From Candidatus Saccharimonadota bacterium (GTDB lineage Bacteria; Patescibacteriota; Saccharimonadia; Saccharimonadales; Saccharimonadaceae): a stretch of 64,000 nt of DNA. Positions 8,365 to 16,516 of the stretch are shown in pieces (within the stretch, counting starts at the first letter, position 1; every line of letters begins with the position of its first letter). Below the pieces are notes generated by a model. It was not told the origin of the DNA. It saw only the letters and a list, made by a program, of their open reading frames with translations, and made no database searches. The stretch spans positions 1 to 64,000 of the forward strand of contig CAJPLV010000002.1 of assembly GCA_905371715.1 (NCBI GenBank). Reading direction: 5' to 3'. The position numbers were made by a program, and so were the translations under genes.

Positions 8365-9540
8365 ATGGCTAAAATTAGCAATAAAAATCCTAAGATTGGT
8401 GTATATAAAACCCAGCCGGAAGGGTTTAAGGCTTTTGTCTTAGAGTCATTTCCGCCAAAAGATACGCTAGTGTTTTCGCCAGCTATTCAGCAGAAACATG
8501 CTGAGGCGATGCGGCTCTTAGGAAAGCTAGACGGCATTACAGCCTTACTGCCAGATAGAGATTATTTTTTGGAAATGTTCGTTCGCAAAGACGCTTCATC
8601 TTCAAGCCAAATTGAAGGTACGCAGGCGTCTATCTCTGACGCAATTGAGGCGCTAAATATTGAACGGCGTAATAATTTGCCGCAAGACGTTGATGATATT
8701 TTGCACTATATTGAGGCGCTTAATTATGGATTAGAGCGGGCAAAGGATTTTCCATTCTCGCTGCGTTTCATCCGTGAGCTACACGAGAAACTCATGACTG
8801 GTGCGCGCAATACACACAACCCTTTCCCCGGTGAGTTTCGTCGTACGCAAAATTGGATCGGCGGCACCCGTCCGGATAACGCGCGCTTTGTGCCGCCGCC
8901 TGTTTGCGAAATGAATCAAGCGCTAAACGACCTGGAAAAATTCATTCATGCTGACGATGAATATTTACCGCTTATCAAAGCTGGTTTGCTGCATGCCCAG
9001 TTTGAAACAATCCATCCATTTCTTGATGGCAATGGGCGAACTGGTCGTATGCTCGTGACGATGTTTTTGTGGCATCGGCGATTGTTGGAAATGCCAGTTC
9101 TCTATTTGTCGACGTATTTTAAGGAGCACCAAGAGGTCTACTATGAAAAACTCAATGCTTACCATTCAGAGAACGGTAATGTTGGAGAATGGGTAGATTT
9201 CTTTTTAGATGGCGTGATAGATATCGCTAATTCATCTATTGAAACGTGCCGGAAGATAACTGAATTACGGGAACGAGACATGCGGAAAGCTCAGAAGCTT
9301 GGCAAGGCTACGGCTCCCAAGACACTTGATATGATTCGCTTTCTTTATAAGATGCCAACCGTAGGTATCGCTGATGTTGTTAATCAAACTAGGTATAGTA
9401 GGCCATCAGCCTACAAGCTGATAGATCGTCTCGTTGATATGAATATTCTTTATCCAGCCGACGAGAACGATGGTTATGGTAAGAAGTATACGTATAAAGA
9501 TTATGTAGAAGTATTTACAGAAGACGAATCTCTAGGATGA
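8365..9540 (+). CDS. Class II Fic family protein with C-terminal winged helix
   Basis: About 391 residues. An N-terminal Fic_N domain contains the inhibitory helix motif S-x-x-x-E-G (residues 80-85) that blocks the active site in class II Fic enzymes. The core has the full catalytic motif HPFLDGNGRTGR starting at H217, so it should transfer AMP (or another nucleotide group) from NTP to a protein hydroxyl. The last ~70 residues form a winged helix-turn-helix (TRYSRPSAYKLIDRLVDMNIL), consistent with autoregulation at the palindromes upstream. I prefer the second ATG (8365): the upstream ATG at 8344 falls inside the predicted -10 region. Neither has a clear Shine-Dalgarno site. Confidence 0.9.
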   Translation: MAKISNKNPKIGVYKTQPEGFKAFVLESFPPKDTLVFSPAIQQKHAEAMRLLGKLDGITALLPDRDYFLEMFVRKDASSSSQIEGTQASISDAIEALNIERRNNLPQDVDDILHYIEALNYGLERAKDFPFSLRFIRELHEKLMTGARNTHNPFPGEFRRTQNWIGGTRPDNARFVPPPVCEMNQALNDLEKFIHADDEYLPLIKAGLLHAQFETIHPFLDGNGRTGRMLVTMFLWHRRLLEMPVLYLSTYFKEHQEVYYEKLNAYHSENGNVGEWVDFFLDGVIDIANSSIETCRKITELRERDMRKAQKLGKATAPKTLDMIRFLYKMPTVGIADVVNQTRYSRPSAYKLIDRLVDMNILYPADENDGYGKKYTYKDYVEVFTEDESLG

Positions 9541-9559
9541 TTTATAATAAAGAGGAAGT

Positions 9560-11380
9560 ATGATGAACGGCTACAACGACGACATAACGAACGATCAACT
9601 AGCAAAGCTCCGCCAGCTTTTTCCGGAGGTGTTTGCCGAGGATAAAATTGACTGGGTGCGGCTCAAGGCGACGCTCGGCGAGGCGGTTGATCTGGGCGAG
9701 CGCTATGATCTCGGCTGGAAGGGTAAGAGCGACGTTTTTGCCAAAATCCAAGAGAAGACGGTCGAGACGCTCCATGTTGACCGAGCTAATTTCGTTGATT
9801 GGGATGCCACGAGTAATATGTTCATCGAGGGCGACAACTTGGCGGCGTTGAAGATTTTGCACAAGAGCTATTACGGCAAGGTGAAGATGATTTATATCGA
9901 CCCGCCGTACAACACTGGCAACGATTTCGTCTACAACGATGATTTCAAGCAGACGCGCAAAAGTTACGAAGCAGAAGCCGGCATCACTGACGATGAAGGT
10001 AATGTGACGCGTGACGATGGCCTATGCTCCAACACCGGCGGACATAAGCATAGCAACTGGCTGAATATGATGTATCCACGGCTATTTTTGGCACGCAATT
10101 TGTTGCGGCAAGACGGCGTAATTTTCGTGTCGATTGATGACAATGAAGTTCACAATCTCCGTCTGATGATGAATGAGATATTTGGGGAGGAGAATTTTGT
10201 TGCTCAGATAGTATGGCAGCGTAAAAGAGGTAAGGATAATTCTGCCAAATTCTTAAGTCGTAATCATGAGTATCTATTAGTTTTCGCTCGTTCAATTGAT
10301 AATCTGAACTTCCATAGACTCGCACTTGATGACACTACTCTCAAAGCCTATAAGAATCCTGATAATGATCCAAGAGGGGCATACAGACTGCTTGGTGTTT
10401 GGGCTAGAGGCACGCAAGGCGGATCTAAATATTCGTTTACGGCAAAGACAGGGCAAGTATTTTCTGAGAGACTTTGGCTAATGAACAAATCTTCAATGGA
10501 GAAAATGGATGAGGAGAATAGGCTTGTTTATTCTCCTGCTTCAGACAAAATATATAGAAAATTATTTGTTAATGAAAACACAGGTAACATACCTGAAACG
10601 ATATGGAACGACACTTCAAATGCTGCAAATGCTGCTGACGAAATAAAGAAAATCTTTGATTTCCAAATTTTTGACACGGTTAAGCCGATACCGTATATAG
10701 AAAGAATGTTACAGTTGTCAACTGAAAAAAGTGACATTGTCCTAGACTTCTTCTCCGGCTCTGGCACAACCGCTCACGCCGTCATGCAACTCAACGCCGA
10801 AGACGGCGGCAATCGCCAGTGGATTTGCGTGCAATTGCCCGAACAGACCAGTGAGAAATCCGAAGCTTTCAAAGCAGGCTACGCCAACATCGCCGACATC
10901 GCTCGTGAACGCATTCGCCGCGCTGGCGCCAAAATCCGTACCGATTTTGCCGACAAATTGGCAGAGCGCGAAACATCGCTCGATCTTGGCTTCCGATCAT
11001 ACAGTGTTGGCGAAAGCAACTTCAAACCATGGAACGAAATGGTCACCAACCCCGCAGAAATCCGCCAGCAAATGCTTGACATCATCGACCCGATCGAATC
11101 GGACGCCACCGACGAATCGATCTTGACCGAATTACTGCTCAAGCGCGGCATCTCGCCGATGGCCGAAGTCGAAGACCGCGGCGCATACTTGTTCGTACCG
11201 TCCGCCAGCCTAGCCATCCGCCTCACACCCGACCTCACCGAAGCAGAATTCGGCGAAATCCTAGCCAGTGGCACCCAAACCATCCTCCTCCTCTCCCGCG
11301 CCCTCGGCACCAACGAAACCCTACGCATAAACCTAACCCTCCAGGCCGAACAGCGAGGCGTTAGGGTGGAGGTGGTGTGA
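9560..11380 (+). CDS. mod: Type III restriction-modification system methyltransferase (Mod)
   Basis: A 606-residue adenine-N6 DNA methyltransferase of the beta class. The catalytic motif IV DPPYNTGNDF is at residues 114-123 and the SAM-binding motif I DFFSGSGTT follows much later (near residue 396), the order typical of type III Mod and related enzymes. The segment between them (about 200-330) is the target-recognition region; its base composition is visibly more AT-rich than the flanks, as expected for a swapped specificity domain. The ATG follows AGAGGAAG. The stop TGA overlaps the next ATG by one base. The matching Res gene lies 2.4 kb downstream, after three accessory genes. Confidence 0.92.
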   Translation: MMNGYNDDITNDQLAKLRQLFPEVFAEDKIDWVRLKATLGEAVDLGERYDLGWKGKSDVFAKIQEKTVETLHVDRANFVDWDATSNMFIEGDNLAALKILHKSYYGKVKMIYIDPPYNTGNDFVYNDDFKQTRKSYEAEAGITDDEGNVTRDDGLCSNTGGHKHSNWLNMMYPRLFLARNLLRQDGVIFVSIDDNEVHNLRLMMNEIFGEENFVAQIVWQRKRGKDNSAKFLSRNHEYLLVFARSIDNLNFHRLALDDTTLKAYKNPDNDPRGAYRLLGVWARGTQGGSKYSFTAKTGQVFSERLWLMNKSSMEKMDEENRLVYSPASDKIYRKLFVNENTGNIPETIWNDTSNAANAADEIKKIFDFQIFDTVKPIPYIERMLQLSTEKSDIVLDFFSGSGTTAHAVMQLNAEDGGNRQWICVQLPEQTSEKSEAFKAGYANIADIARERIRRAGAKIRTDFADKLAERETSLDLGFRSYSVGESNFKPWNEMVTNPAEIRQQMLDIIDPIESDATDESILTELLLKRGISPMAEVEDRGAYLFVPSASLAIRLTPDLTEAEFGEILASGTQTILLLSRALGTNETLRINLTLQAEQRGVRVEVV

Positions 11381-11994
11381 TGGCTGATAAAAACTCTATA
11401 TATTGCCCAAAGTGTAAGTGTCATACTAATCTAATCTATAGGGCTGGGTATGAAAAACCTATAGATAGGAATAAGAGCATATACTTTTCCGTTGAAGAGT
11501 GCAACAACTGCGAGCAGCATTTTTTAACAATCAGAATGAATAGTAAATATGGTGGTCTGGTTAGAAAATACCCAAACAGCTTGTCAAAATCTATAAATGA
11601 ATCGATTCCACAGGAAATAAAAACTGATTTTGAGGAGGCATTACTATGCTACTCAGTAAATGCTTATCGTGGTGCAGCGGCGTTAGCCCGTAGAACTGTG
11701 CAGTTAATATGCTTAGACAAAAGGGCTGATAAAAACAAAAAACTTTATCAGCAGATAGATGAACTATTTAAGAATGGAGTAATTACAAAAGATATACAGG
11801 AATGGGCTCATGAGGTGAGGTTTCTTGGCAATGATGCTGCGCATTCAAGCAAAGATACAGTAAGCAAGGATGATGCCAAAGACATTTTAGATCTATTGGA
11901 ATCACTGTGTGAGGTCCTGTATGTTGCACCTGCAAAAGCTGCCGAGCGAAAGAAGAAGCGCATCCAAGGTAAGGAGAGCGACCGAGAGTATTAA
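11380..11994 (+). CDS. DUF4145 domain protein
   Basis: About 204 residues. The N-terminus has a zinc-ribbon-like pair of cysteine knuckles (CPKC at residues 7-10 region and CNNC about 35 residues later). The remainder matches DUF4145, a helical domain with R-x-x-x-Q and the late segment WAHEVRFLGNDAAH. DUF4145 proteins are frequent next to or fused with restriction enzymes and are thought to be HEPN-related. The ATG overlaps the mod stop (TGATG), so it belongs to the restriction operon. Its role is not known. Confidence 0.8.
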   Translation: MADKNSIYCPKCKCHTNLIYRAGYEKPIDRNKSIYFSVEECNNCEQHFLTIRMNSKYGGLVRKYPNSLSKSINESIPQEIKTDFEEALLCYSVNAYRGAAALARRTVQLICLDKRADKNKKLYQQIDELFKNGVITKDIQEWAHEVRFLGNDAAHSSKDTVSKDDAKDILDLLESLCEVLYVAPAKAAERKKKRIQGKESDREY

Positions 11995-11995
11995 C

Positions 11996-12820
11996 ATGAC
12001 AGATAAATCGACCAAGGCAGATAAAAAATATAAACTCAGGTATGTCTTTGAGGGTAGGATTAAGGATATAGAAGTCATTTTTGATTCGTATAGAACGCTT
12101 TATGAGCTGTACAAACAATCGATGAAGACGGCTAACGTGAACAACAATAGCCTAGCTGCTTTTGAAAATTGTAAAGAAACTGTAGATAATAAACAAAAAG
12201 AGATATCTACGAAGCTTCATACCCAAGCTTTCATACTTTTGACGGGTAACTTTGAGGCTTTTTTGAATGACATATTTGAAAATCTAATTCAAGAAAATTT
12301 TTTAGCGATTCGAAAAGCTAGTGGAATTAATTATAGCGTGTCTGATCTGCAAAAAATATTAGAAAAAAATGAAGATGAGAAATACGTTTCTCTTGAACTG
12401 GCAAATATTACAATTAGACAAATACAGGGAACGAAAAACAAGAATGAGAAGATTAATTTTCAAAATACTAAACGCACAGAGGAGGTTTTTAGAGAGTATT
12501 TTGGTATAGAGATAGATATGGACACCGACCATATAAAAAGAATACATAAATATTGGCAGATGCGTCACGGAATTGTACATACCAACGCCAAGGTAGATGA
12601 TAGGTATATTCATAACGTAGAGCAGGTTGGCTTAAAAAGCGAAGAGTTGGGGTCAACAATTAGCATTAACAAGAAAACTTACGATCAAACTAAGAGCGAT
12701 TTTTCTAAACTACTCGACCATATAGAGGATAAACTTATTGAGCTTGAACTTTCATTTGATGGGATAGATATAGCTAGTGAGAAAACCGATGATAGTGAGG
12801 GTGAGGGTATTGATGAGTAG
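11996..12820 (+). CDS. HEPN-domain protein (MAE_28990/RiboL-PSP type)
   Basis: About 274 residues, alpha-helical and charged. Residues 190-195 (RHGIVH) form the R-x4-H motif that is the active site of HEPN ribonucleases, in the family context YWQ-x-RHGIVHTN. An N-terminal helix set around LTGNFEAFLNDIFENLI matches the MAE_28990-like group. HEPN nucleases act in RNA cleavage during phage defence and toxin systems. I chose the ATG at 11996, one base after the DUF4145 stop, over the longer frame beginning at 11909 inside that gene. Context suggests a back-up abortive-infection function for the restriction system. Confidence 0.75.
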   Translation: MTDKSTKADKKYKLRYVFEGRIKDIEVIFDSYRTLYELYKQSMKTANVNNNSLAAFENCKETVDNKQKEISTKLHTQAFILLTGNFEAFLNDIFENLIQENFLAIRKASGINYSVSDLQKILEKNEDEKYVSLELANITIRQIQGTKNKNEKINFQNTKRTEEVFREYFGIEIDMDTDHIKRIHKYWQMRHGIVHTNAKVDDRYIHNVEQVGLKSEELGSTISINKKTYDQTKSDFSKLLDHIEDKLIELELSFDGIDIASEKTDDSEGEGIDE

Positions 12821-12876
12821 CTTATTATCTAGTGAAGTTTTCTTCAGTAATTATCATTTTATTAAAAGTGCAGTTG

Positions 12877-12891
12877 TCCGGAATTTCCGGA
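12877..12891. repeat. Palindrome TCCGGAA-T-TTCCGGA
   Basis: A perfect inverted repeat of seven-base arms around one T in the gap before the DUF3800 gene. It shares the core CGGAA-N-TTCCG with the next palindrome; the centres are 37 bases apart. Confidence 0.7.
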
Positions 12892-12908
12892 TAGCTGAAG
12901 GCAGAATA

Positions 12909-12933
12909 AATTATTCGGAAATTCCGAATAATT
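12909..12933. repeat. 25-base perfect palindrome with CGGAA-A-TTCCG core
   Basis: Arms AATTATTCGGAA and TTCCGAATAATT flank a single A. It ends 43 bases before the DUF3800 start codon. No T-run follows, so it is more likely an operator or recombination site than a terminator. Confidence 0.75.
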
Positions 12934-12976
12934 GGTCGGTAAGTGTAAGCTTAGTAGGTCGCACAGGAGCAGTGGC

Positions 12977-13597
12977 ATGCTAGTTTTTATAGATGATTCC
13001 GGGGATCCTGGTTTTAAATTAGGGCGTGGGTCGAGTCAGTTTTTTATTATTGCTTGTGTGGTGTTTGAGGATAATTTGGACGCTGAAGAAACGGCACTAC
13101 TAATGAAGCGCTATCGTCGTGATTTGAGATGGCCAGATGAAAGAGAGTTTAAGTTCAATAAAACCAGAAAAGATTTTGTAAAAGAATTGCTTGGTAGGGT
13201 GTCTGGTTGTAACTTTAAGATCAGGGCGATAGTTATAGATAAGTCAAAAATTTACAGTCACGAGCTAAAAAATAAACAAGATTCGTTTTACAACTATGCG
13301 ATTAAGGAAGTTCTGTCAAAGAGTAGTCTGCTCAAAGATGCCGATATACGACTTGATGGTCATTCTGGTCGTGAGTATAAAAAATCTGCAATTACCTACC
13401 TGCGGCGCGAAGTCAACAAGCGTTCAAAGAAGATTGCAAAAGTCCGCTTTGTGGACTCGCGTACTAATAATCTGATCCAACTAGCAGATTTAGTGGCGGG
13501 GTCAATTCATCGAAAATATCAGACTGATAAAACTGATCATAAAGATTATCTTGAAATAGTAAACAAGCGTATCGATGATATTTGGGAGTTTAGATGA
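12977..13597 (+). CDS. DUF3800 domain protein
   Basis: About 206 residues. It begins with the family signature FIDDSGDPG (residues 4-12) and ends with the acidic block FVDSRTNNLIQLADLVAGS; together with a central aspartate in RLDGHSG these suggest an RNase H-like acidic active site, though no activity is established for the family. The ATG at 12977 has AGGAG eight bases upstream. The frame remains open further left only through the palindrome region. The stop overlaps a 55-codon ORF (TGATG). A distant paralogue is at 40617-41333. DUF3800 genes are common in defence islands and phages. Confidence 0.8.
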   Translation: MLVFIDDSGDPGFKLGRGSSQFFIIACVVFEDNLDAEETALLMKRYRRDLRWPDEREFKFNKTRKDFVKELLGRVSGCNFKIRAIVIDKSKIYSHELKNKQDSFYNYAIKEVLSKSSLLKDADIRLDGHSGREYKKSAITYLRREVNKRSKKIAKVRFVDSRTNNLIQLADLVAGSIHRKYQTDKTDHKDYLEIVNKRIDDIWEFR

Positions 13598-13764
13598 TGG
13601 CGGAAATGTCGAAACCAGCCCTTATCCTAGATGTCCTAGGCACGCGCACCATAACGGTGACAGTTCAGGGCTGGCTTCATTTGTATCATCATTATAGCTC
13701 GAGAATATATATTTTGTCAAATAAACTTAACTACTTTGCAGAAATAAAAGGGAAAAATATATGA
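13597..13764 (+). CDS. Candidate 55-residue ORF linking DUF3800 and res
   Basis: A short frame starting at ATG 13597 (one-base overlap with the DUF3800 stop) and ending with a TGA that overlaps the res ATG by four bases. The predicted peptide has no known domain; its first half is mildly hydrophobic and the second half rich in Tyr, Ser and Lys. The same DNA can form an eight-base stem (CCAGCCCT/AGGGCTGG, 13616-13677) enclosing two small hairpins, so the segment may instead be a structured spacer. The double overlap is the main argument for coding. Confidence 0.35.
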   Translation: MAEMSKPALILDVLGTRTITVTVQGWLHLYHHYSSRIYILSNKLNYFAEIKGKNI

Positions 13765-14519
13765 AACTCCACTTTGATTCAAATCTAGACTATCAGCTTG
13801 ACGCGATAAATGCGGTGGTTGATGTTTTTGCTGGGCAGATAAAGAGTGATAGCAGCGTGATTGGAGGACAGGCGGAGCTAGGTCTTGAGGGGCAACAGTT
13901 GAGCCTTGAGGCGACGAGTGCTCGGGGAAATATTCTATCGCTAACTAAAGAGCAGATCGTGAAAAACACCAGGGCGGTGCAAGAACGAAACGATATCGTC
14001 GACGCAAAAAGTGACGATCTCAATTTCTCCATCGAAATGGAAACCGGCACCGGCAAGACCTATGTGTACCTGCGCACGATTCATGAGCTTCATAAAAAAT
14101 ATGGCTGGAAGAAGTTTATCATCGTGGTGCCGAGTGTGGCGATTCGTGAGGGCGTGCTGAAGAACTTGGAAATTACCCGCGAGCACTTTGACGAACTTTA
14201 CCACAAGCCAGAGACGGATCCTTACGTCTGGGATAGCAAAAAGACGGGACAAGCGCGCGAGTTTGCGACCAATGACACGCTGCAAATTATGGTCATCACC
14301 ATTGATAGTTTTACTAAGGCAGCTAACATCATGAATAAACAAAGTGATTACGGTCGCCCGCTGGACTTCGTCCGCGCCACCAATCCAGTGGTGATTGTCG
14401 ATGAGCCGCAAAATATGGAAACCGAAGTGCGGAAAGCAGCAATCGAAAGCCTCAACCCGCTTTGCACGCTGCGCTACAGTGCTACGCATAAAATCCATAC
14501 AATTTGCTCTATCGCCTGA
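13761..14519 (+). CDS. res: Type III restriction enzyme Res, N-terminal part (frameshifted)
   Basis: The first 244 residues are the RecA1 domain of a type III Res subunit: Walker A METGTGKT at about 93-100, motif Ia/Ib strands, and a DE-P-Q form of motif II (VDEPQNME) near residue 213. After LRYSATHK the frame runs into 8 unrelated codons and stops at 14519. The continuation of the family sequence (NPYNLLYRL) is present in the -1 frame, starting inside the AAAA run at 14490-14493. AAAGGG lies seven bases before the ATG. The protein alone would lack ATPase motifs V-VI and the nuclease domain. Confidence 0.85.
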   Translation: MKLHFDSNLDYQLDAINAVVDVFAGQIKSDSSVIGGQAELGLEGQQLSLEATSARGNILSLTKEQIVKNTRAVQERNDIVDAKSDDLNFSIEMETGTGKTYVYLRTIHELHKKYGWKKFIIVVPSVAIREGVLKNLEITREHFDELYHKPETDPYVWDSKKTGQAREFATNDTLQIMVITIDSFTKAANIMNKQSDYGRPLDFVRATNPVVIVDEPQNMETEVRKAAIESLNPLCTLRYSATHKIHTICSIA

Positions 14520-16468
14520 CGCCGGTCGACGCCTATGATAAGCATTTGGTAAAGAAAATTGAGGTACACAGCGTGCTGAGCGAGGATAGCTATAATGACG
14601 CGTATGTGAATGTGGTGAAGCTGGAGCGTAAAGGTAAGAGCCGGATTATTGCGCATGTTGAAGTTGATGCTAGTGATGAACGCGGTTTACAGCGGCGAGT
14701 AGCGAAAGTGAGTCCGGGCGATGATCTGGCGGAGATGGCGGGTCGTGCGGTGTACGAAAATTACGTGGTGGAGCGGATCGATTTTGTTGAGCAGGCGGTG
14801 GAATTTGCTAATGGCAAGACGGTGTATGTCGGGCAGAAAGACGAGAGCTTGCGCGAGGAGATTTTGAAGCGGCAGATTGAACTGACGATTGAAGATCATT
14901 TTGATAAACAAAAACAGCTGGGCGCGGATGTTAAAGTTTTGAGTCTGTTTTTCATTGATAAGGTAGTGAACTATCGTGAGTATACGCTAGGCGGCGCGGC
15001 GAAAGGTAAGTTTGCTGAGTGGTTTGAAGAAATCTACCAAAAAGTGGCAGCTAAACCACGCTTTGCTGGTATGCTAGACGGGCTGGCGGTCGAGATGGTG
15101 CACGATGGCTATTTTGCCAAAGACAAAATCGGGCAGTGGAAGGACTCGCGTGACACTAAGGGCGAAGGTGGCCGGACAAAAGATGATGATAGCGCCTACA
15201 ACTTGATTATGAAAGACAAGGAGCGGCTGCTTGATCCGAACGAGCCACTGCGATTTATCTTCAGTCATTCGGCGCTGCGCGAGGGTTGGGATAACCCGAA
15301 TGTGTTTACAATTTGTACGTTGAACGAAACGTCAAGTGAAATGAAAAAGCGCCAGGAAATTGGGCGGGGGTTGCGCTTACCGGTAGATATCAATGGCGAG
15401 CGAGTTCACGACCAGAATACTAATGTGCTGACGGTGGTAGCTAACGAAAGTTACGCGGATTTTAGCCGAAAGTTACAGACCGAGATTGAACAGGAAACGG
15501 GAATCTCGTTTAGCGGGCGGATTAAGAATCGCGACGATCGGCGACGGATACGGCTGACAAAAAGCCTGGCTTTGAGCGACGATTTTAAGGAATTGTGGGA
15601 GCGGATCAAGCATAAAACCGTTTACCACGTGGCGTTTGACACGGGTGAATTAGTGCGACGGGCGGCTGAGCAATTAGCGCTCGTTGAGCCTATCCGTCCG
15701 CAGATCGTTGATACTAGAGTGCGAATTGAGCAGTTGGGCGCGGAGCGCGGCTTTATGGTCAACGAAACGCCGGGTGCTGGCATAGCAGCGGATGTCCAGC
15801 GGGTGCATGTGCCGGATATTCTGAGTGTACTGGAAAAGCGAACGGGATTGACGCGCGCGGCGATCTTTGCCGTACTTGATAAAGCGGATGCGTTTGGCAA
15901 ATTAGCGCGCAATCCGCAGCAGATGATCGACGAGGCGGCGCGGGCGATACATCGCGCTAAGCAAATGGCGATGGTAGATGGAATTAGTTATCGAAAAACT
16001 GGCGAGAGTTATGACATGCGCTTGTTTGAAAATCACGAACTTGAAACTTATTTGTATGATGCAGCGACGAAGAGCGGGGCGATTGCCGTCGAGAAGCCGG
16101 ATAAAACGATATATGATTACGTGGCGGTTGATTCAGAGGTGGAGTATAAGTTTATGAAGGCGCTGGAGCAGGCGGACAACATCCGGTTTTATGTAAAGCT
16201 GCCGGGTTGGTTTACGATCCCGACGCCGCTCGGGTCATATAATCCAGACTGGGCGGTGGTATTTGATGGTGACGAGCGAGTTTATTTTGTGGCGGAGACG
16301 AAGGGCTTGAACGATATCAACGACACGCACCTAAGCGCGAGCGAGCGGGGTAAAATTCTGGCTGCACGACAGCATTTCGCGGAAGTTAAAGTTGAGTATG
16401 TGGCACCAGTGAGGACGCTAGGGGGTGCACTAAGCAAAATTACACACGTAAGTGAGTTTAGGCAATAG
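14492..16468 (+). CDS. res: Type III restriction enzyme Res, C-terminal part (frameshifted)
   Basis: This frame continues Res after the frameshift. It holds the RecA2 domain with the conserved FIFSHSALREGWDNPNVF and QEIGRGLRLPV (motifs V and VI), then a C-terminal PD-(D/E)xK nuclease in which YNPDWAVV and VAETKG supply the aspartate and E-x-K of the active site. Together the two frames would give a Res of about 900 residues, a normal length. There is no good start codon at the head of this part (a TTG at 14504 is the first), so it is expressed only by frameshifting or after a one-base reversion. Both halves are otherwise intact, so the break is recent or is a sequencing error. Confidence 0.85.
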   Translation, partial: NPYNLLYRLTPVDAYDKHLVKKIEVHSVLSEDSYNDAYVNVVKLERKGKSRIIAHVEVDASDERGLQRRVAKVSPGDDLAEMAGRAVYENYVVERIDFVEQAVEFANGKTVYVGQKDESLREEILKRQIELTIEDHFDKQKQLGADVKVLSLFFIDKVVNYREYTLGGAAKGKFAEWFEEIYQKVAAKPRFAGMLDGLAVEMVHDGYFAKDKIGQWKDSRDTKGEGGRTKDDDSAYNLIMKDKERLLDPNEPLRFIFSHSALREGWDNPNVFTICTLNETSSEMKKRQEIGRGLRLPVDINGERVHDQNTNVLTVVANESYADFSRKLQTEIEQETGISFSGRIKNRDDRRRIRLTKSLALSDDFKELWERIKHKTVYHVAFDTGELVRRAAEQLALVEPIRPQIVDTRVRIEQLGAERGFMVNETPGAGIAADVQRVHVPDILSVLEKRTGLTRAAIFAVLDKADAFGKLARNPQQMIDEAARAIHRAKQMAMVDGISYRKTGESYDMRLFENHELETYLYDAATKSGAIAVEKPDKTIYDYVAVDSEVEYKFMKALEQADNIRFYVKLPGWFTIPTPLGSYNPDWAVVFDGDERVYFVAETKGLNDINDTHLSASERGKILAARQHFAEVKVEYVAPVRTLGGALSKITHVSEFRQ

Positions 16469-16516
16469 GAAATTGAAAGCAAACTAACCGTATTCCGTAA
16501 TAAAAATACTCTGTTC

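Noticed and set aside
12965..12969. The 25-base palindrome as a transcription terminator for the HEPN gene
   Set aside because: No T-run follows on either strand and the stem has only a one-base loop, so it is better seen as a DNA-binding site.
13616..13677. Integron attC-like site between DUF3800 and res
   Set aside because: The imperfect fold lacks the RYYYAAC/GTTRRRY end boxes, and no integrase is present.
14487..14500. Classical programmed -1 frameshift heptamer in res
   Set aside because: The site is CATAAAA, not an X-XXY-YYZ slippery heptamer, and no strong downstream hairpin is evident. A simple indel or homopolymer sequencing error is more likely.
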